NCBI GenBank assembly: GCA_949282135.1
Contig: CASDOR010000018.1
Span: 1 to 32,068 of the forward strand
DNA length: 32,068 nucleotides
Direction of reading: 5' to 3'
Source of the DNA: an uncultured Christensenella sp.
Lineage (GTDB): Bacteria; Bacillota; Clostridia; Christensenellales; UBA1242
Part shown: piece by piece, positions 15,640-24,879 of the stretch
How the letters are laid out: every line of letters begins with the position of its first letter
How positions within the stretch are numbered: the first letter of the stretch is position 1
Translations under genes and position numbers: made by a program
Notes under the pieces: model-generated
Seen by the model: the letters and a program-made list of their open reading frames with translations, nothing else
Told to the model about the DNA's origin: nothing
The model's database searches: none

Positions 15640-16740
15640 ATGTATATAAAAAGAGTTAAACTAGAAAATTTTAGAAATTATAAATCTTGTGATGTAGAAT
15701 TATATCCATATCTTAATGTTTTTGTTGGAAGTAATGCACAAGGTAAGACTAATTTTTTAGAAAGTATTTATTTATCTAGTATTGGAAAATCACCTAAGAC
15801 ATCAAAAGATAAAGAGCTTATAAAGTGGGGTGAAAAAAGCTCTAAAGTAAGTGTAGTAGTAAAAAAAGAATTTTTTGAAGAAGAAATTGAACTATTTTTA
15901 AGAAATGATAATAAAAAAGCAATAAAAATAAACGGTATTAATATAAGAAAAATTGGAGATTTAATAGGCGAAATGCCAGTAGTATATTTTGCACCAGATG
16001 AAATTGGACTTATAAAAGATGGACCTAGTTTTAGACGAAGATTTATGGATATTGACATTAGTCAGTTAAATAAAAATTATTTTTATCTTTTATGTAAATA
16101 CGAAAAGCTTTTAAATGAAAGAAATAAACTATTAAAGCAGACAAAAAATTTTGAAACTTTACATGATACTATTGATCTATGGGATGTTCAGCTTGCAGAT
16201 ACCGCAAGCAAAATAATTTATTGTAGACTTGATTTTATTGAAAAAATACAAATTCCAGCACAAGAAACTCATGCGAGAATTACCGATAGTAAGGAGACTC
16301 TTTTAATTAGTTATCAGGGTATAAATTTAAAGTCAATTAATGAAATTAGGGATAAATTGTATAAGACTTATAAAGATAAATTAAAGACTGATTATGAGTT
16401 AGGTTTTACAAGTGTAGGTCCACATAGAGACGATATTGAAATTAGAATAAATAATATTGATATTAGAAATTTTGGTTCTCAAGGACAACAAAGACTTGCA
16501 ACTCTATCAATAAAAATAGCAGAGCTTTCATTGTTTGAAAACAAATTAAAAGAAAAACCTATTTTACTTCTTGATGACGTTTTAAGTGAATTAGATACTA
16601 AACGTTGTAAAAATTTTTTAGAAGAAATAAAAAATTATCAAACAATACTAACTACTACCAAGTTTTCTAGAAAATTAAGTAGCGGAAGTGCAATTTTTAA
16701 TGTAAAAGATGCAGTAGTTACAATTCAAAAAATTTTCTAA
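15640..16740 (+). CDS. recF: DNA replication and repair protein RecF
   Basis: 366 residues, standard. RecF is an ABC-type ATPase that helps load RecA at gaps. Walker A GSNAQGKTN is at 30-38, the ABC signature region GSQGQQRLATLSIKIAEL near 280-297 and Walker B PILLLDDVLSELD near 307-319. The usual start region MYIKRVKLENFRNYKS fits the family, so ATG at 15640 is kept although no ribosome site precedes it; an overlapping out-of-frame ATG at 15636 stops at once. It is divergent from dnaA, and gyrB follows after 100 bp. In most Bacillota recF is downstream of dnaN in the same direction; here it is not. Confidence 0.97.
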   Translation: MYIKRVKLENFRNYKSCDVELYPYLNVFVGSNAQGKTNFLESIYLSSIGKSPKTSKDKELIKWGEKSSKVSVVVKKEFFEEEIELFLRNDNKKAIKINGINIRKIGDLIGEMPVVYFAPDEIGLIKDGPSFRRRFMDIDISQLNKNYFYLLCKYEKLLNERNKLLKQTKNFETLHDTIDLWDVQLADTASKIIYCRLDFIEKIQIPAQETHARITDSKETLLISYQGINLKSINEIRDKLYKTYKDKLKTDYELGFTSVGPHRDDIEIRINNIDIRNFGSQGQQRLATLSIKIAELSLFENKLKEKPILLLDDVLSELDTKRCKNFLEEIKNYQTILTTTKFSRKLSSGSAIFNVKDAVVTIQKIF

Positions 16741-16779
16741 AAAAAGTCAAAAAGCCGTTGTTTTTTATATTCTTATATG

Positions 16780-16821
16780 TTATATTATATATATAATTAT
16801 ATTAATTATATAATATATATA
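16780..16821 (+). promoter_or_regulatory. Pure A/T tract upstream of gyrB
   Basis: Forty-two consecutive A/T bases, largely TATA-type alternation, end 19 bp before the gyrB ATG. Several TATAAT-like hexamers occur, so the exact -10 cannot be chosen. Such DNA melts easily, which would suit a supercoiling-sensitive gyrase promoter. Confidence 0.4.
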
Positions 16822-16837
16822 GCAAAATGGAGAGTAA

Positions 16838-18823
<1,986 letters not shown>

Positions 18824-18844
18824 AATTATTTAGGCGAGGACAAT

Positions 18845-21391
18845 ATGAAAAAACAAGATTATTCAAAAGAACTTGACGAATTAGTAGATAATACAAAGTA
18901 TATTAAGGTGCCACTTAATGATGAAATGAAAAAATCATTTATTTCATATGCAATGGCGGTAAACGTTAGTCGTGCAATTCCTGACGTAAGAGATGGTTTA
19001 AAGCCTGTTCATAGAAGAATTTTGTATTCTATGGGAGAGTTAGGTTTATCAAATGATAAGCCTTTTAGGAAATGTGCGCGTATAGTTGGTGAAGTGCTTG
19101 GAAAATATCACCCACACGGAGATTCTGCTGTTTATGAGGCACTTGTCCGTCTTGCACAAGACTTTTCTATAAACGAACTTCTTGTTGATGGACAAGGTAA
19201 CTTTGGTAGTGTCGATGGCGATCCTCCAGCTGCACAAAGGTATACTGAAGCCAGATTATCAAAAATAGCAAGTGAAATGCTAAGAGAAATAGATAAGGAA
19301 ACTGTTGATTTTTACCCTAATTTTGATGGTACATCACAACAGCCTACCGTTTTGCCTGCTCGCTTTCCAAATCTTTTAGTTAATGGGTCAGATGGTATTG
19401 CAGTTGGTATGGCAACAAATATTCCACCTCATAATTTAGGTGAAGTCATAGATGGTGTAGTAGCTTTAATTGAGAACCCTGCAATAGAAATTGATGAGCT
19501 TATGAAAATTATTCCTGCACCAGATTTTCCTACAAGAGGTATTCTACTTGGTGTTAGCGGTGCTAGAAAAGCTTATAAAACAGGTAGAGGAACAGTAATT
19601 TTAAGGGCAAAATGTGAGATTGAAGAAAACGAAAAGCATAGTAGAATTGTTATTACAGAACTTCCTTACCAAGTTAATAAGGCAAAATTAATTGAACAAA
19701 TTGCAAACCTTGTAAAAGATAAGAGAGTTGAGGGAATAAGTGATATAAAAGAAGAGTCAGATAGACAGGGAATGCGTATTGTTATTGACGTTAAAAGAGA
19801 TTATAACGCACAAGTTGTACTTAATCATCTTTATAAACACACTCCACTTCAAACAAGCTTTGGAATTATATTTTTAGCTCTTGTTAACGGAGAACCAAAA
19901 GTATTAAATCTTAAAGAAATGCTCTATTATTATCTTGAGCATCAAAAAGATGTTGTTATTCGCCGTACAAAATATGACCTTGAAAAAGCACTTGAAAAGG
20001 AACATATTTTAGAAGGTCTTGTAATTGCTCTTAATAACGTTGATGAAGTTATTAGAATAATTAAAGCAAGTGAAGATAAAAATGAGGCAAATGTTAAGCT
20101 TTGTGAAAGGTTTGAATTAACTGAAAGACAAGCAAATGCTATACTAGAGATGAGATTACAACGACTAACCAGTCTTGAGGTGTATAAAATTGAGGAAGAT
20201 CTTCAAAATGTTCGCAGTCAAATAGCGGAGTATAGGTCTATTCTTGAAAGCGACCAAAAAGTCCTTGACATTATTAAAGCTGAAATATTAGAGGTGAAAA
20301 ACAAGTATGCTACACCAAGAAAAACAGAAATAAGTATTGATTATAATGACCTTGATATTGAAGATTTGATTGAAAAAGAGGATGTTGTTGTATCTCTTAC
20401 TCATTTTGGATATATTAAGAGACAACCAGTAAGTGAGTACAAATTACAAAATAGGGGCGGTGTAGGTGTTTCTGGACATAAAACTAAGGAAGATGACTTT
20501 GTAGAAAAAATGTTTGTATGTAATACTCATGATAATCTCTTATTTTTCACTAGCCTTGGTAGAGTTTATTGTAAAAAGGCATATACAATTCCTGAAGCAC
20601 AAAAGAATGCTAAAGGAAGAGCTATGATTAATCTTCTTCAAATATCACCTAGCGAGCTTGTAACGGAGATTATTAAATTAGATGACAATGCTTCCGGAAA
20701 TCTTGTTATGGCGACAAAGAATGGACTTATTAAGAAAACAACTATTGATGAGTTTAGACATATTAATAAAAACGGAAAAATTGCTATAAAATTAAACGAA
20801 AATGATAAGCTTATTAGTGTTGAAGTTACAAATGGAACAGATGACATAATAGTAGCTTCTCACGAGGGTAAATGTATTAGATTTAGTGAAAAAGACATAC
20901 GTAGACTTGGAAGAAACTCACAGGGTGTAAGAAGTATAAGACTAAGCCAAAATGATTATGTTGTTGACATGTCTATCATAAAAGAGGGGTTTGACATTTT
21001 AACTATTTCAGAATTTGGTTATGGTAAGAGAACTAATACTGACGAATATAGGCTTCAAAGCAGGGGTGGAAAAGGTATTAAGGCAGGCATTTTTAATGAA
21101 AAGACCGGTAAACTTGTAAATCTTAAACAAGTTAATAACGAACAAGATGTAATCTTAATTTCTGATAATGGTACAATTATTCGTATAAAGGCAAGTCAAA
21201 TTAGTAAGATTAGTAGAAATACTAAGGGTGTAAAAATTATGAGGCTTAAAGACAGTCACTATAAAGTGGTTTGTGCTTCGGTTACAGTTCATCAAGAAGA
21301 AGATGTAAGTATAAGTGAAGAGGAAATTGAAAACGATATTTCTAAACCAGAAGATAGTATTATTCCACTAAATAATGAAAGCGATAATTAG
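18845..21391 (+). CDS. gyrA: DNA gyrase subunit A
   Basis: 848 residues, normal. The breakage-rejoining domain begins with [28 protein letters not shown]; the quinolone-determining region reads [19 protein letters not shown], with the sensitive-type serine and glutamate; the catalytic tyrosine is Y133 in [10 protein letters not shown]. The C-terminal beta-pinwheel carries LQNRGGVG near 534 and a second box LQSRGGKG near 736, the latter closer to the canonical QRRGGKG. The tail is strongly acidic ([14 protein letters not shown]). It is cotranscribed with gyrB and ends at a strong terminator. Confidence 0.98.
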   Translation: MKKQDYSKELDELVDNTKYIKVPLNDEMKKSFISYAMAVNVSRAIPDVRDGLKPVHRRILYSMGELGLSNDKPFRKCARIVGEVLGKYHPHGDSAVYEALVRLAQDFSINELLVDGQGNFGSVDGDPPAAQRYTEARLSKIASEMLREIDKETVDFYPNFDGTSQQPTVLPARFPNLLVNGSDGIAVGMATNIPPHNLGEVIDGVVALIENPAIEIDELMKIIPAPDFPTRGILLGVSGARKAYKTGRGTVILRAKCEIEENEKHSRIVITELPYQVNKAKLIEQIANLVKDKRVEGISDIKEESDRQGMRIVIDVKRDYNAQVVLNHLYKHTPLQTSFGIIFLALVNGEPKVLNLKEMLYYYLEHQKDVVIRRTKYDLEKALEKEHILEGLVIALNNVDEVIRIIKASEDKNEANVKLCERFELTERQANAILEMRLQRLTSLEVYKIEEDLQNVRSQIAEYRSILESDQKVLDIIKAEILEVKNKYATPRKTEISIDYNDLDIEDLIEKEDVVVSLTHFGYIKRQPVSEYKLQNRGGVGVSGHKTKEDDFVEKMFVCNTHDNLLFFTSLGRVYCKKAYTIPEAQKNAKGRAMINLLQISPSELVTEIIKLDDNASGNLVMATKNGLIKKTTIDEFRHINKNGKIAIKLNENDKLISVEVTNGTDDIIVASHEGKCIRFSEKDIRRLGRNSQGVRSIRLSQNDYVVDMSIIKEGFDILTISEFGYGKRTNTDEYRLQSRGGKGIKAGIFNEKTGKLVNLKQVNNEQDVILISDNGTIIRIKASQISKISRNTKGVKIMRLKDSHYKVVCASVTVHQEEDVSISEEEIENDISKPEDSIIPLNNESDN

Positions 21392-21580
21392 ACTATTAAT
21401 TTATTAATTAATTATAATTAAATATAAATGGGATTTACTAAAAAAAATACTCAGTTTTACACATTTAATGTTAGAAATAAGTTTATAATGTGAAACTAAA
21501 CAAAGTAAAACGAAGGCTTTTATTAAAAAATTTTTACTTTTAAAAGTCCACACTCAAAAATTAAAATATGAAAAATAATT

Positions 21581-21627
21581 AAATGTACTTTTAAAGCATT
21601 AGGTTATTAAAAGTACATTTTTTTATG
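21581..21627 (+). terminator. gyrBA terminator
   Basis: Perfect 14-bp stem (21581-21594 with 21607-21620), 12-base loop, followed by a T-run. The 21392-21580 stretch before it contains another weaker hairpin (AAAGTAAAA pairing with TTTTACTTT) and no gene. Confidence 0.85.
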
Positions 21628-21697
21628 TTTGCTTATAAAGAATAAAAAACAAAAAATCCTCATATATTTTATTAACTTTGAAAAAAAGGATTTTAGT

Positions 21698-21991
21698 ATG
21701 GAAATTTTAGATAATAAAGAAGCAAAAAATAATCGTACGTTTACCACTAGCGAGATAAGATTAAGTAATAGAGAACTATTAAATATTACTGGAGTAGAAA
21801 AAGTATATGAGTCAAATGGTAACAAACTACAAGTTAAAGTTGCCGGAGTTAATATGTGTGTAACTGGCGAAAATCTTAATATTATAAAGCTAGATGTAGA
21901 GTCTGGTATAGTTGAGGTTAGCGGACTTATTAACGAAATAAAATATACAGGAGATGGCAAATCTAACTTTTTTAAGAGAATATTTAAATGA
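21698..21991 (+). CDS. yabP: Sporulation protein YabP
   Basis: 97 residues from ATG at 21698, which has AAAGGA 7 bases upstream; an in-frame upstream ATG at 21629 lies inside the gyrA terminator flank and has no ribosome site. The sequence RLSNRELLNITGVEKVYESN (about 21-40), followed by VAGVNMCVTGENLNIIKLDVESGIVEVSGLI, is the YabP/YqfC fold. YabP is made in the mother cell during sporulation in Bacillus. It overlaps yabQ by four bases (ATGA), giving translational coupling. The pair supports a sporulating ancestry. Confidence 0.88.
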   Translation: MEILDNKEAKNNRTFTTSEIRLSNRELLNITGVEKVYESNGNKLQVKVAGVNMCVTGENLNIIKLDVESGIVEVSGLINEIKYTGDGKSNFFKRIFK

Positions 21992-22461
21992 TTTTGTTTT
22001 CTACACTTACTCAGCCTATTGAGTTGTTTTTATTTTGCTATTTGGGCTTTATTTCTGGCTTGATTTTTTTTAGTGTTTATCTATCTATAAATTATGCTAA
22101 TGGCTGTTTTATAGTAAAATTAAATAGCAAAAATAATGATAAAAAAACTAAACAAAATTTGAAAGAAAATAATAAAAAAAATAGTAAAAAATTTAAAGAA
22201 AAAACAAGTAATTTTTTTGCAATTTTTTTGCAATTTTTTTCTAATTTTTTTGTAATCATAACTTTTTGTTTTGTCTTATTTTTAAGTTTTTATTTAAATC
22301 TAATTTTTAATTATGGTGTGATTAATTTAATTTGTATTATATTTTATATATTGTTTTTTTACTTATCAAAACAATTTATTAATATATTTATATCAGCATG
22401 TAAAAATATATTTTTAAAAACTAGAAAACACAAAGAAAAAAGACTAGAAAATAAGCTTTAA
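21988..22461 (+). CDS. yabQ: Spore cortex protein YabQ (probable)
   Basis: 157 residues. Hydrophobic segments: about 10-32, 80-105, and 108-130 with a short extra one. In between lies a Lys/Asn-rich stretch (about 45-72). YabQ is a membrane protein needed for spore cortex formation in Bacillus; assignment rests on membrane topology, length, the N-terminal pattern (QPIELFLFCYLGFISGLIF) and its fixed place after yabP and before divIC. The middle of the gene contains four 11-bp repeats with seven-T runs (22210-22253), which makes it prone to frame slippage. Sequence similarity is weak, so some doubt remains. Confidence 0.7.
   Translation: MILFSTLTQPIELFLFCYLGFISGLIFFSVYLSINYANGCFIVKLNSKNNDKKTKQNLKENNKKNSKKFKEKTSNFFAIFLQFFSNFFVIITFCFVLFLSFYLNLIFNYGVINLICIIFYILFFYLSKQFINIFISACKNIFLKTRKHKEKRLENKL
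22210..22253 (+). repeat. Four tandem 11-bp units with T7 runs, within yabQ
   Basis: AATTTTTTT followed by GC, GC, CT, GT: four consecutive 11-bp units, each with exactly seven T. They encode part of the hydrophobic segment NFFAIFLQFFSNFF. The spacing is close to one helical turn, so the A/T tracts are phased as in bent DNA. Eleven is not a multiple of three, so gain or loss of one unit, or of one T, changes the reading frame. Confidence 0.85.
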
Positions 22462-22586
22462 AACTGTCTAGAATATTCTCGTATTAAGAAATAAATTTAA
22501 CAATCATATTTTTGTTTAAATAAATTAGAATTGCTGTACATTTTGTTTGTTTTTTTATATAATCATATTTAATAAGGGATTTAAGT

Positions 22587-22784
22587 ATGGAAAATAAAAA
22601 CAATAGAAAAACAAAATTGATACTTGGTATGATTATTGCTATTATTATAGTACTTCTTGTTGGTATTATTTATCAATTTATTTATATAAAAAAACTTGAA
22701 AGGCAAATTGAAAGCAGTAATAATTCTTCATATGAATATGTAATAAATTTATCAAATCAGAGATTCTCGTATAAAAAATATTAA
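22587..22784 (+). CDS. Short septum-formation initiator-like protein (DivIC-like)
   Basis: 65 residues: a basic cytoplasmic start (MENKNNRKTK), one membrane segment (about 11-33, LILGMIIAIIIVLLVGIIYQFIYI) and a short polar outside part with possible coiled coil (KKLERQIESSNNS). DivIC/FtsB proteins have this topology and in Bacillus divIC follows yabQ, but they are usually about 100-125 residues with a longer coiled coil and a conserved C-terminal part, which is missing here. ATG at 22587 has AAGGGA upstream. It may be a reduced DivIC or an unrelated small membrane protein. Confidence 0.55.
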   Translation: MENKNNRKTKLILGMIIAIIIVLLVGIIYQFIYIKKLERQIESSNNSSYEYVINLSNQRFSYKKY

Positions 22785-22828
22785 AGTATTTTTCTAGTGT
22801 AATTTTTAACTTAAGTTAGAAAAATGCT
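22785..22828. other. Hairpin after the divIC-like gene
   Basis: Arms 22785-22796 and 22817-22828 pair over 12 bp with one G-U and a 20-base loop that contains AACTTAAGTT, itself a palindrome. No T-run follows on the plus strand, so it is not a classical terminator. It may block or process the message. Confidence 0.4.
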
Positions 22829-22904
22829 AAGCTTGTCTTTAAATTTATTTTATAAGAAATTTTGAATAATAATTAAGAAAATAAACAAAATCTATTATAA
22901 AGAT

Positions 22905-22933
22905 TTGACTTTTGTTTTACTTAGTCATAAAAT
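22905..22933 (+). promoter_or_regulatory. Promoter of the serine-rich membrane protein gene
   Basis: -35 TTGACT (22905-22910), 17-bp spacer, -10 TAAAAT (22928-22933). The start would lie about 23 bases before the ATG at 22963. Confidence 0.6.
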
Positions 22934-22962
22934 AAATATGATATTAAAAAAGGGGGCAAAAT

Positions 22963-23304
22963 ATGGCAAACTCAAAAAAGAGTTCTTCAAGCTCTTCAAG
23001 TAGCAAATCAACCAGCAGTAAATCAACTAACAGGTCAAGTTGGGGACTCAATAAAATTTCCTTTTGGACAATAGTTGCAGTTACAATTTTGTATGCTATT
23101 TCACTTGTTTTAACTGCTATTGGTACAGACGTTTTAATGACGGTTGTTAGAGTACTTCAAGGTCTTGCTACTGCTATTATGATTTGCATTGTCGCAGTTC
23201 TTGCTTGGAGATATGTTAAGTCTAAACCAGTCATTTGGAAAGTGCTATATGTTATCTGTTTATTGATAGTTGTAGCAGGTATTATTATTCCAATGGTTAA
23301 GTAA
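22963..23304 (+). CDS. Small membrane protein with poly-serine N-terminus
   Basis: 113 residues. Residues 4-28 are almost entirely serine, lysine and threonine (KKSSSSSSSSKSTSSKSTNR). Three hydrophobic segments follow: about 33-52, 57-82 and 92-110. No known domain recognised; the layout suggests a cytoplasmic disordered tail attached to a three-pass membrane protein. A good AGGGGG ribosome site precedes the ATG. It has its own promoter and terminator, so it is a single-gene unit. Confidence 0.75.
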   Translation: MANSKKSSSSSSSSKSTSSKSTNRSSWGLNKISFWTIVAVTILYAISLVLTAIGTDVLMTVVRVLQGLATAIMICIVAVLAWRYVKSKPVIWKVLYVICLLIVVAGIIIPMVK

Positions 23305-23331
23305 AAAGGGGTAGGTTTAATACCCTTTTTT
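23303..23331 (+). terminator. Terminator of the serine-rich membrane protein gene
   Basis: GGGTA (23309-23313) and TACCC (23321-23325), extended by a G-U and A-T pairs into the T-run, with a 7-base loop. It begins at the stop codon. Confidence 0.8.
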
Positions 23332-23444
23332 CTTTTACTAAATCGCAAAAAGTTATTTATATTTTATTAGCTAAGTAAAATTTTTTTAGTGTATTTGCTT
23401 AAATTAAAGTTGTTATTTATAAAAAATAAAATTAAATATCTTTT

Positions 23445-23473
23445 TTGACAAATAGTTGTAATAATTATATAAT
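23445..23473 (+). promoter_or_regulatory. Perfect-consensus promoter of the 73-residue membrane protein
   Basis: TTGACA (23445-23450), 17-bp spacer, TATAAT (23468-23473): exact sigma-A consensus at ideal spacing. Start at about 23480, 28 bases before the ATG. Confidence 0.85.
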
Positions 23474-23507
23474 ATAGACATATATTTATACAAAAGGAGT
23501 GTTTTTT

Positions 23508-23729
23508 ATGGCAAAAAGAGGTGATTATTTTGGTCTTAGGTATGTTGTAAGTCTTATTCTCGCAATTATTCCTCCTACAGCATGGATTTGTGGCGCTGTC
23601 ACAAGATTTCAGGAGGGATGCTGGGTTGCAGGCTTAATTAGACTTATTTTTGGATGGAACATCATCTGGATTATAGACCTTATTTTAATGATTATTTCAA
23701 AGCATATCTTAAGACTAATTAACGTGTAA
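23508..23729 (+). CDS. Small hydrophobic membrane protein
   Basis: 73 residues from ATG at 23508. A longer reading from GTG at 23499 would overlap the AAGGAG ribosome site (23494-23499), which is well placed for the ATG. Two hydrophobic segments (about 10-30 and 38-64) surround a GlyCys-containing link (FQEGCWVAGLIRLIFGWN). The pattern resembles small YqaE/Pmp3-like or uncharacterised two-pass proteins, but no family is clear. It has a perfect promoter and a strong terminator, so it is probably highly transcribed. Confidence 0.75.
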   Translation: MAKRGDYFGLRYVVSLILAIIPPTAWICGAVTRFQEGCWVAGLIRLIFGWNIIWIIDLILMIISKHILRLINV

Positions 23730-23837
23730 TTTATAACTTTAGTTAATTTTGTTAAACAATATAAAACTAAATTATAGATTAAATTTTATTACAAAGTTTT
23801 GGAAAAATTTGCATTTAAGATTATTTACTAAATTATT

Positions 23838-23868
23838 GGATTGTAGGTTAGCACTACAATCCTTTTTA
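23838..23868 (+). terminator. Terminator of the 73-residue protein gene
   Basis: Perfect 9-bp stem GGATTGTAG (23838-23846) and CTACAATCC (23854-23862) with a 7-base loop, followed by TTTTT. Confidence 0.9.
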
Positions 23869-23937
23869 TTTGTAAGGCTTTTATGCTGTTCAATTAATCT
23901 AAAAATATTTTACTTTTTTTAGAATGGGTAAAAATAC

Positions 23938-23965
23938 TTGAAAAAAAAGATTTATAGGTTATAAT
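23938..23965 (+). promoter_or_regulatory. Predicted leaderless promoter of queH
   Basis: -35 TTGAAA (23938-23943), 16-bp spacer, perfect -10 TATAAT (23960-23965). The -10 ends 6 bases before the queH ATG, so a start 7 bases downstream falls on the A of ATG. No Shine-Dalgarno sequence precedes the gene. Confidence 0.55.
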
Positions 23966-23971
23966 TTTTAT

Positions 23972-24523
23972 ATGGAAAAGAAAAAAATGTTATTACACAG
24001 TTGTTGTGGTCCATGCTCAACTGCAGTTATTGATAGGTTAAAAGAGGATTATGACTTAACAATTTTTTATTATAATCCATGTATTTTTCCTTATGAAGAA
24101 TATGTGCATAGGTTGAATGAGCAAAAAAGATATGTTAAAGAGGCTAATTTAGGGATAGTAGTTTTAGATGGGACATATAATGATTTTGATAAATTTTATG
24201 AGGAATACAAGGGCTTAGAAAATGAGAAAGAAGGTGGGGCTAGGTGTGGTAAATGCTTTGCACTTAGACTAAGCAAGACGGCAGAGTTTGCTAAGAATAA
24301 TGGCTTTGATATATTTGCAACTACACTTACAGTTAGTCCTCATAAAAATGCTAAATTAATAAATGAAATCGGACAAAACTTATCAAAGAAATATGACATT
24401 GAATATCTTACTGCTGATTTTAAAAAACAAGATGGCTTTTTAAAAAGTATTAGGTTTTCTAAGGAATATAATTTATATAGACAAGACTATTGTGGCTGTA
24501 AATTTTCATTAAATAATAAGTAA
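23972..24523 (+). CDS. queH: Epoxyqueuosine reductase QueH
   Basis: 183 residues. QueH reduces epoxyqueuosine to queuosine in tRNA, the non-homologous replacement of QueG. The family's cysteines are all present: HSCCGPCS at 9-16, GGARCGKCFALRL (about 88-100) and YRQDYCGCKFS near the end, which hold the iron-sulfur cluster and metal. NPCIFPYEEY and TTLTVSPHKN are also typical. No other queuosine-synthesis gene is adjacent; a VUT-like transporter lies 6 kb downstream. The ATG at 23972 sits at the predicted transcription start. Confidence 0.93.
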   Translation: MEKKKMLLHSCCGPCSTAVIDRLKEDYDLTIFYYNPCIFPYEEYVHRLNEQKRYVKEANLGIVVLDGTYNDFDKFYEEYKGLENEKEGGARCGKCFALRLSKTAEFAKNNGFDIFATTLTVSPHKNAKLINEIGQNLSKKYDIEYLTADFKKQDGFLKSIRFSKEYNLYRQDYCGCKFSLNNK

Positions 24524-24751
24524 ATAGCCTTACAAAATTTTTGATAAGATAAGAAATTAGTAAAAGATAGAAAATTTTTTTTAGTTTATATTAAAAATAT
24601 TTAGAACCGCTTTTGGAATTAGTGTCAAAAATTGAAAAAGAAAGTTAATTTATCTTTATTATTCCGTATAAATTCGTATTTAATAAAATGCTTTTTAAAG
24701 AAAAAACAGTAAAATTTAATAGCCAGCATTGCCAAGAAGTACTGAGATAAA
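24524..24751. other. Unassigned gap after queH
   Basis: No convincing gene. A short open stretch (24689-24751, starting MLFKEKTVKFNSQHCQEVLR and then a stop) has codon-like composition but no ribosome site; it may be the remnant of an old gene or chance. No structured RNA was recognised. Confidence 0.35.
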
Positions 24752-24796
24752 AAAGAGAACTTATTGATTACAATTTCAATATGTTCTCTTTCTTTT
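24752..24796. terminator. Bidirectional terminator between queH and the ATPase gene
   Basis: AAAGAGAAC (24752-24760) pairs with GTTCTCTTT (24783-24791); after one mismatch TATTGA (24762-24767) pairs with TCAATA (24776-24781), leaving an 8-base loop. T-rich sequence follows on both strands, suiting the convergent queH and ATPase genes. Confidence 0.8.
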
Positions 24797-24879
24797 TATT
24801 TATTTTATATTTTAATTGATCGACAACTATTTTAAATTTTTTATCTTTTTTACTAGACTTAATAATTAATAATTTTAGT

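Noticed and set aside
16780..16821. Large perfect palindrome upstream of gyrB
   Set aside because: Close inspection shows only imperfect symmetry from TATA alternation; kept just as an A/T tract.
24689..24751. Small ORF MLFKEKTVKFNSQHCQEVLR
   Set aside because: Twenty codons, no ribosome site or promoter, overlaps the queH-side terminator region; noted only in the gap entry.
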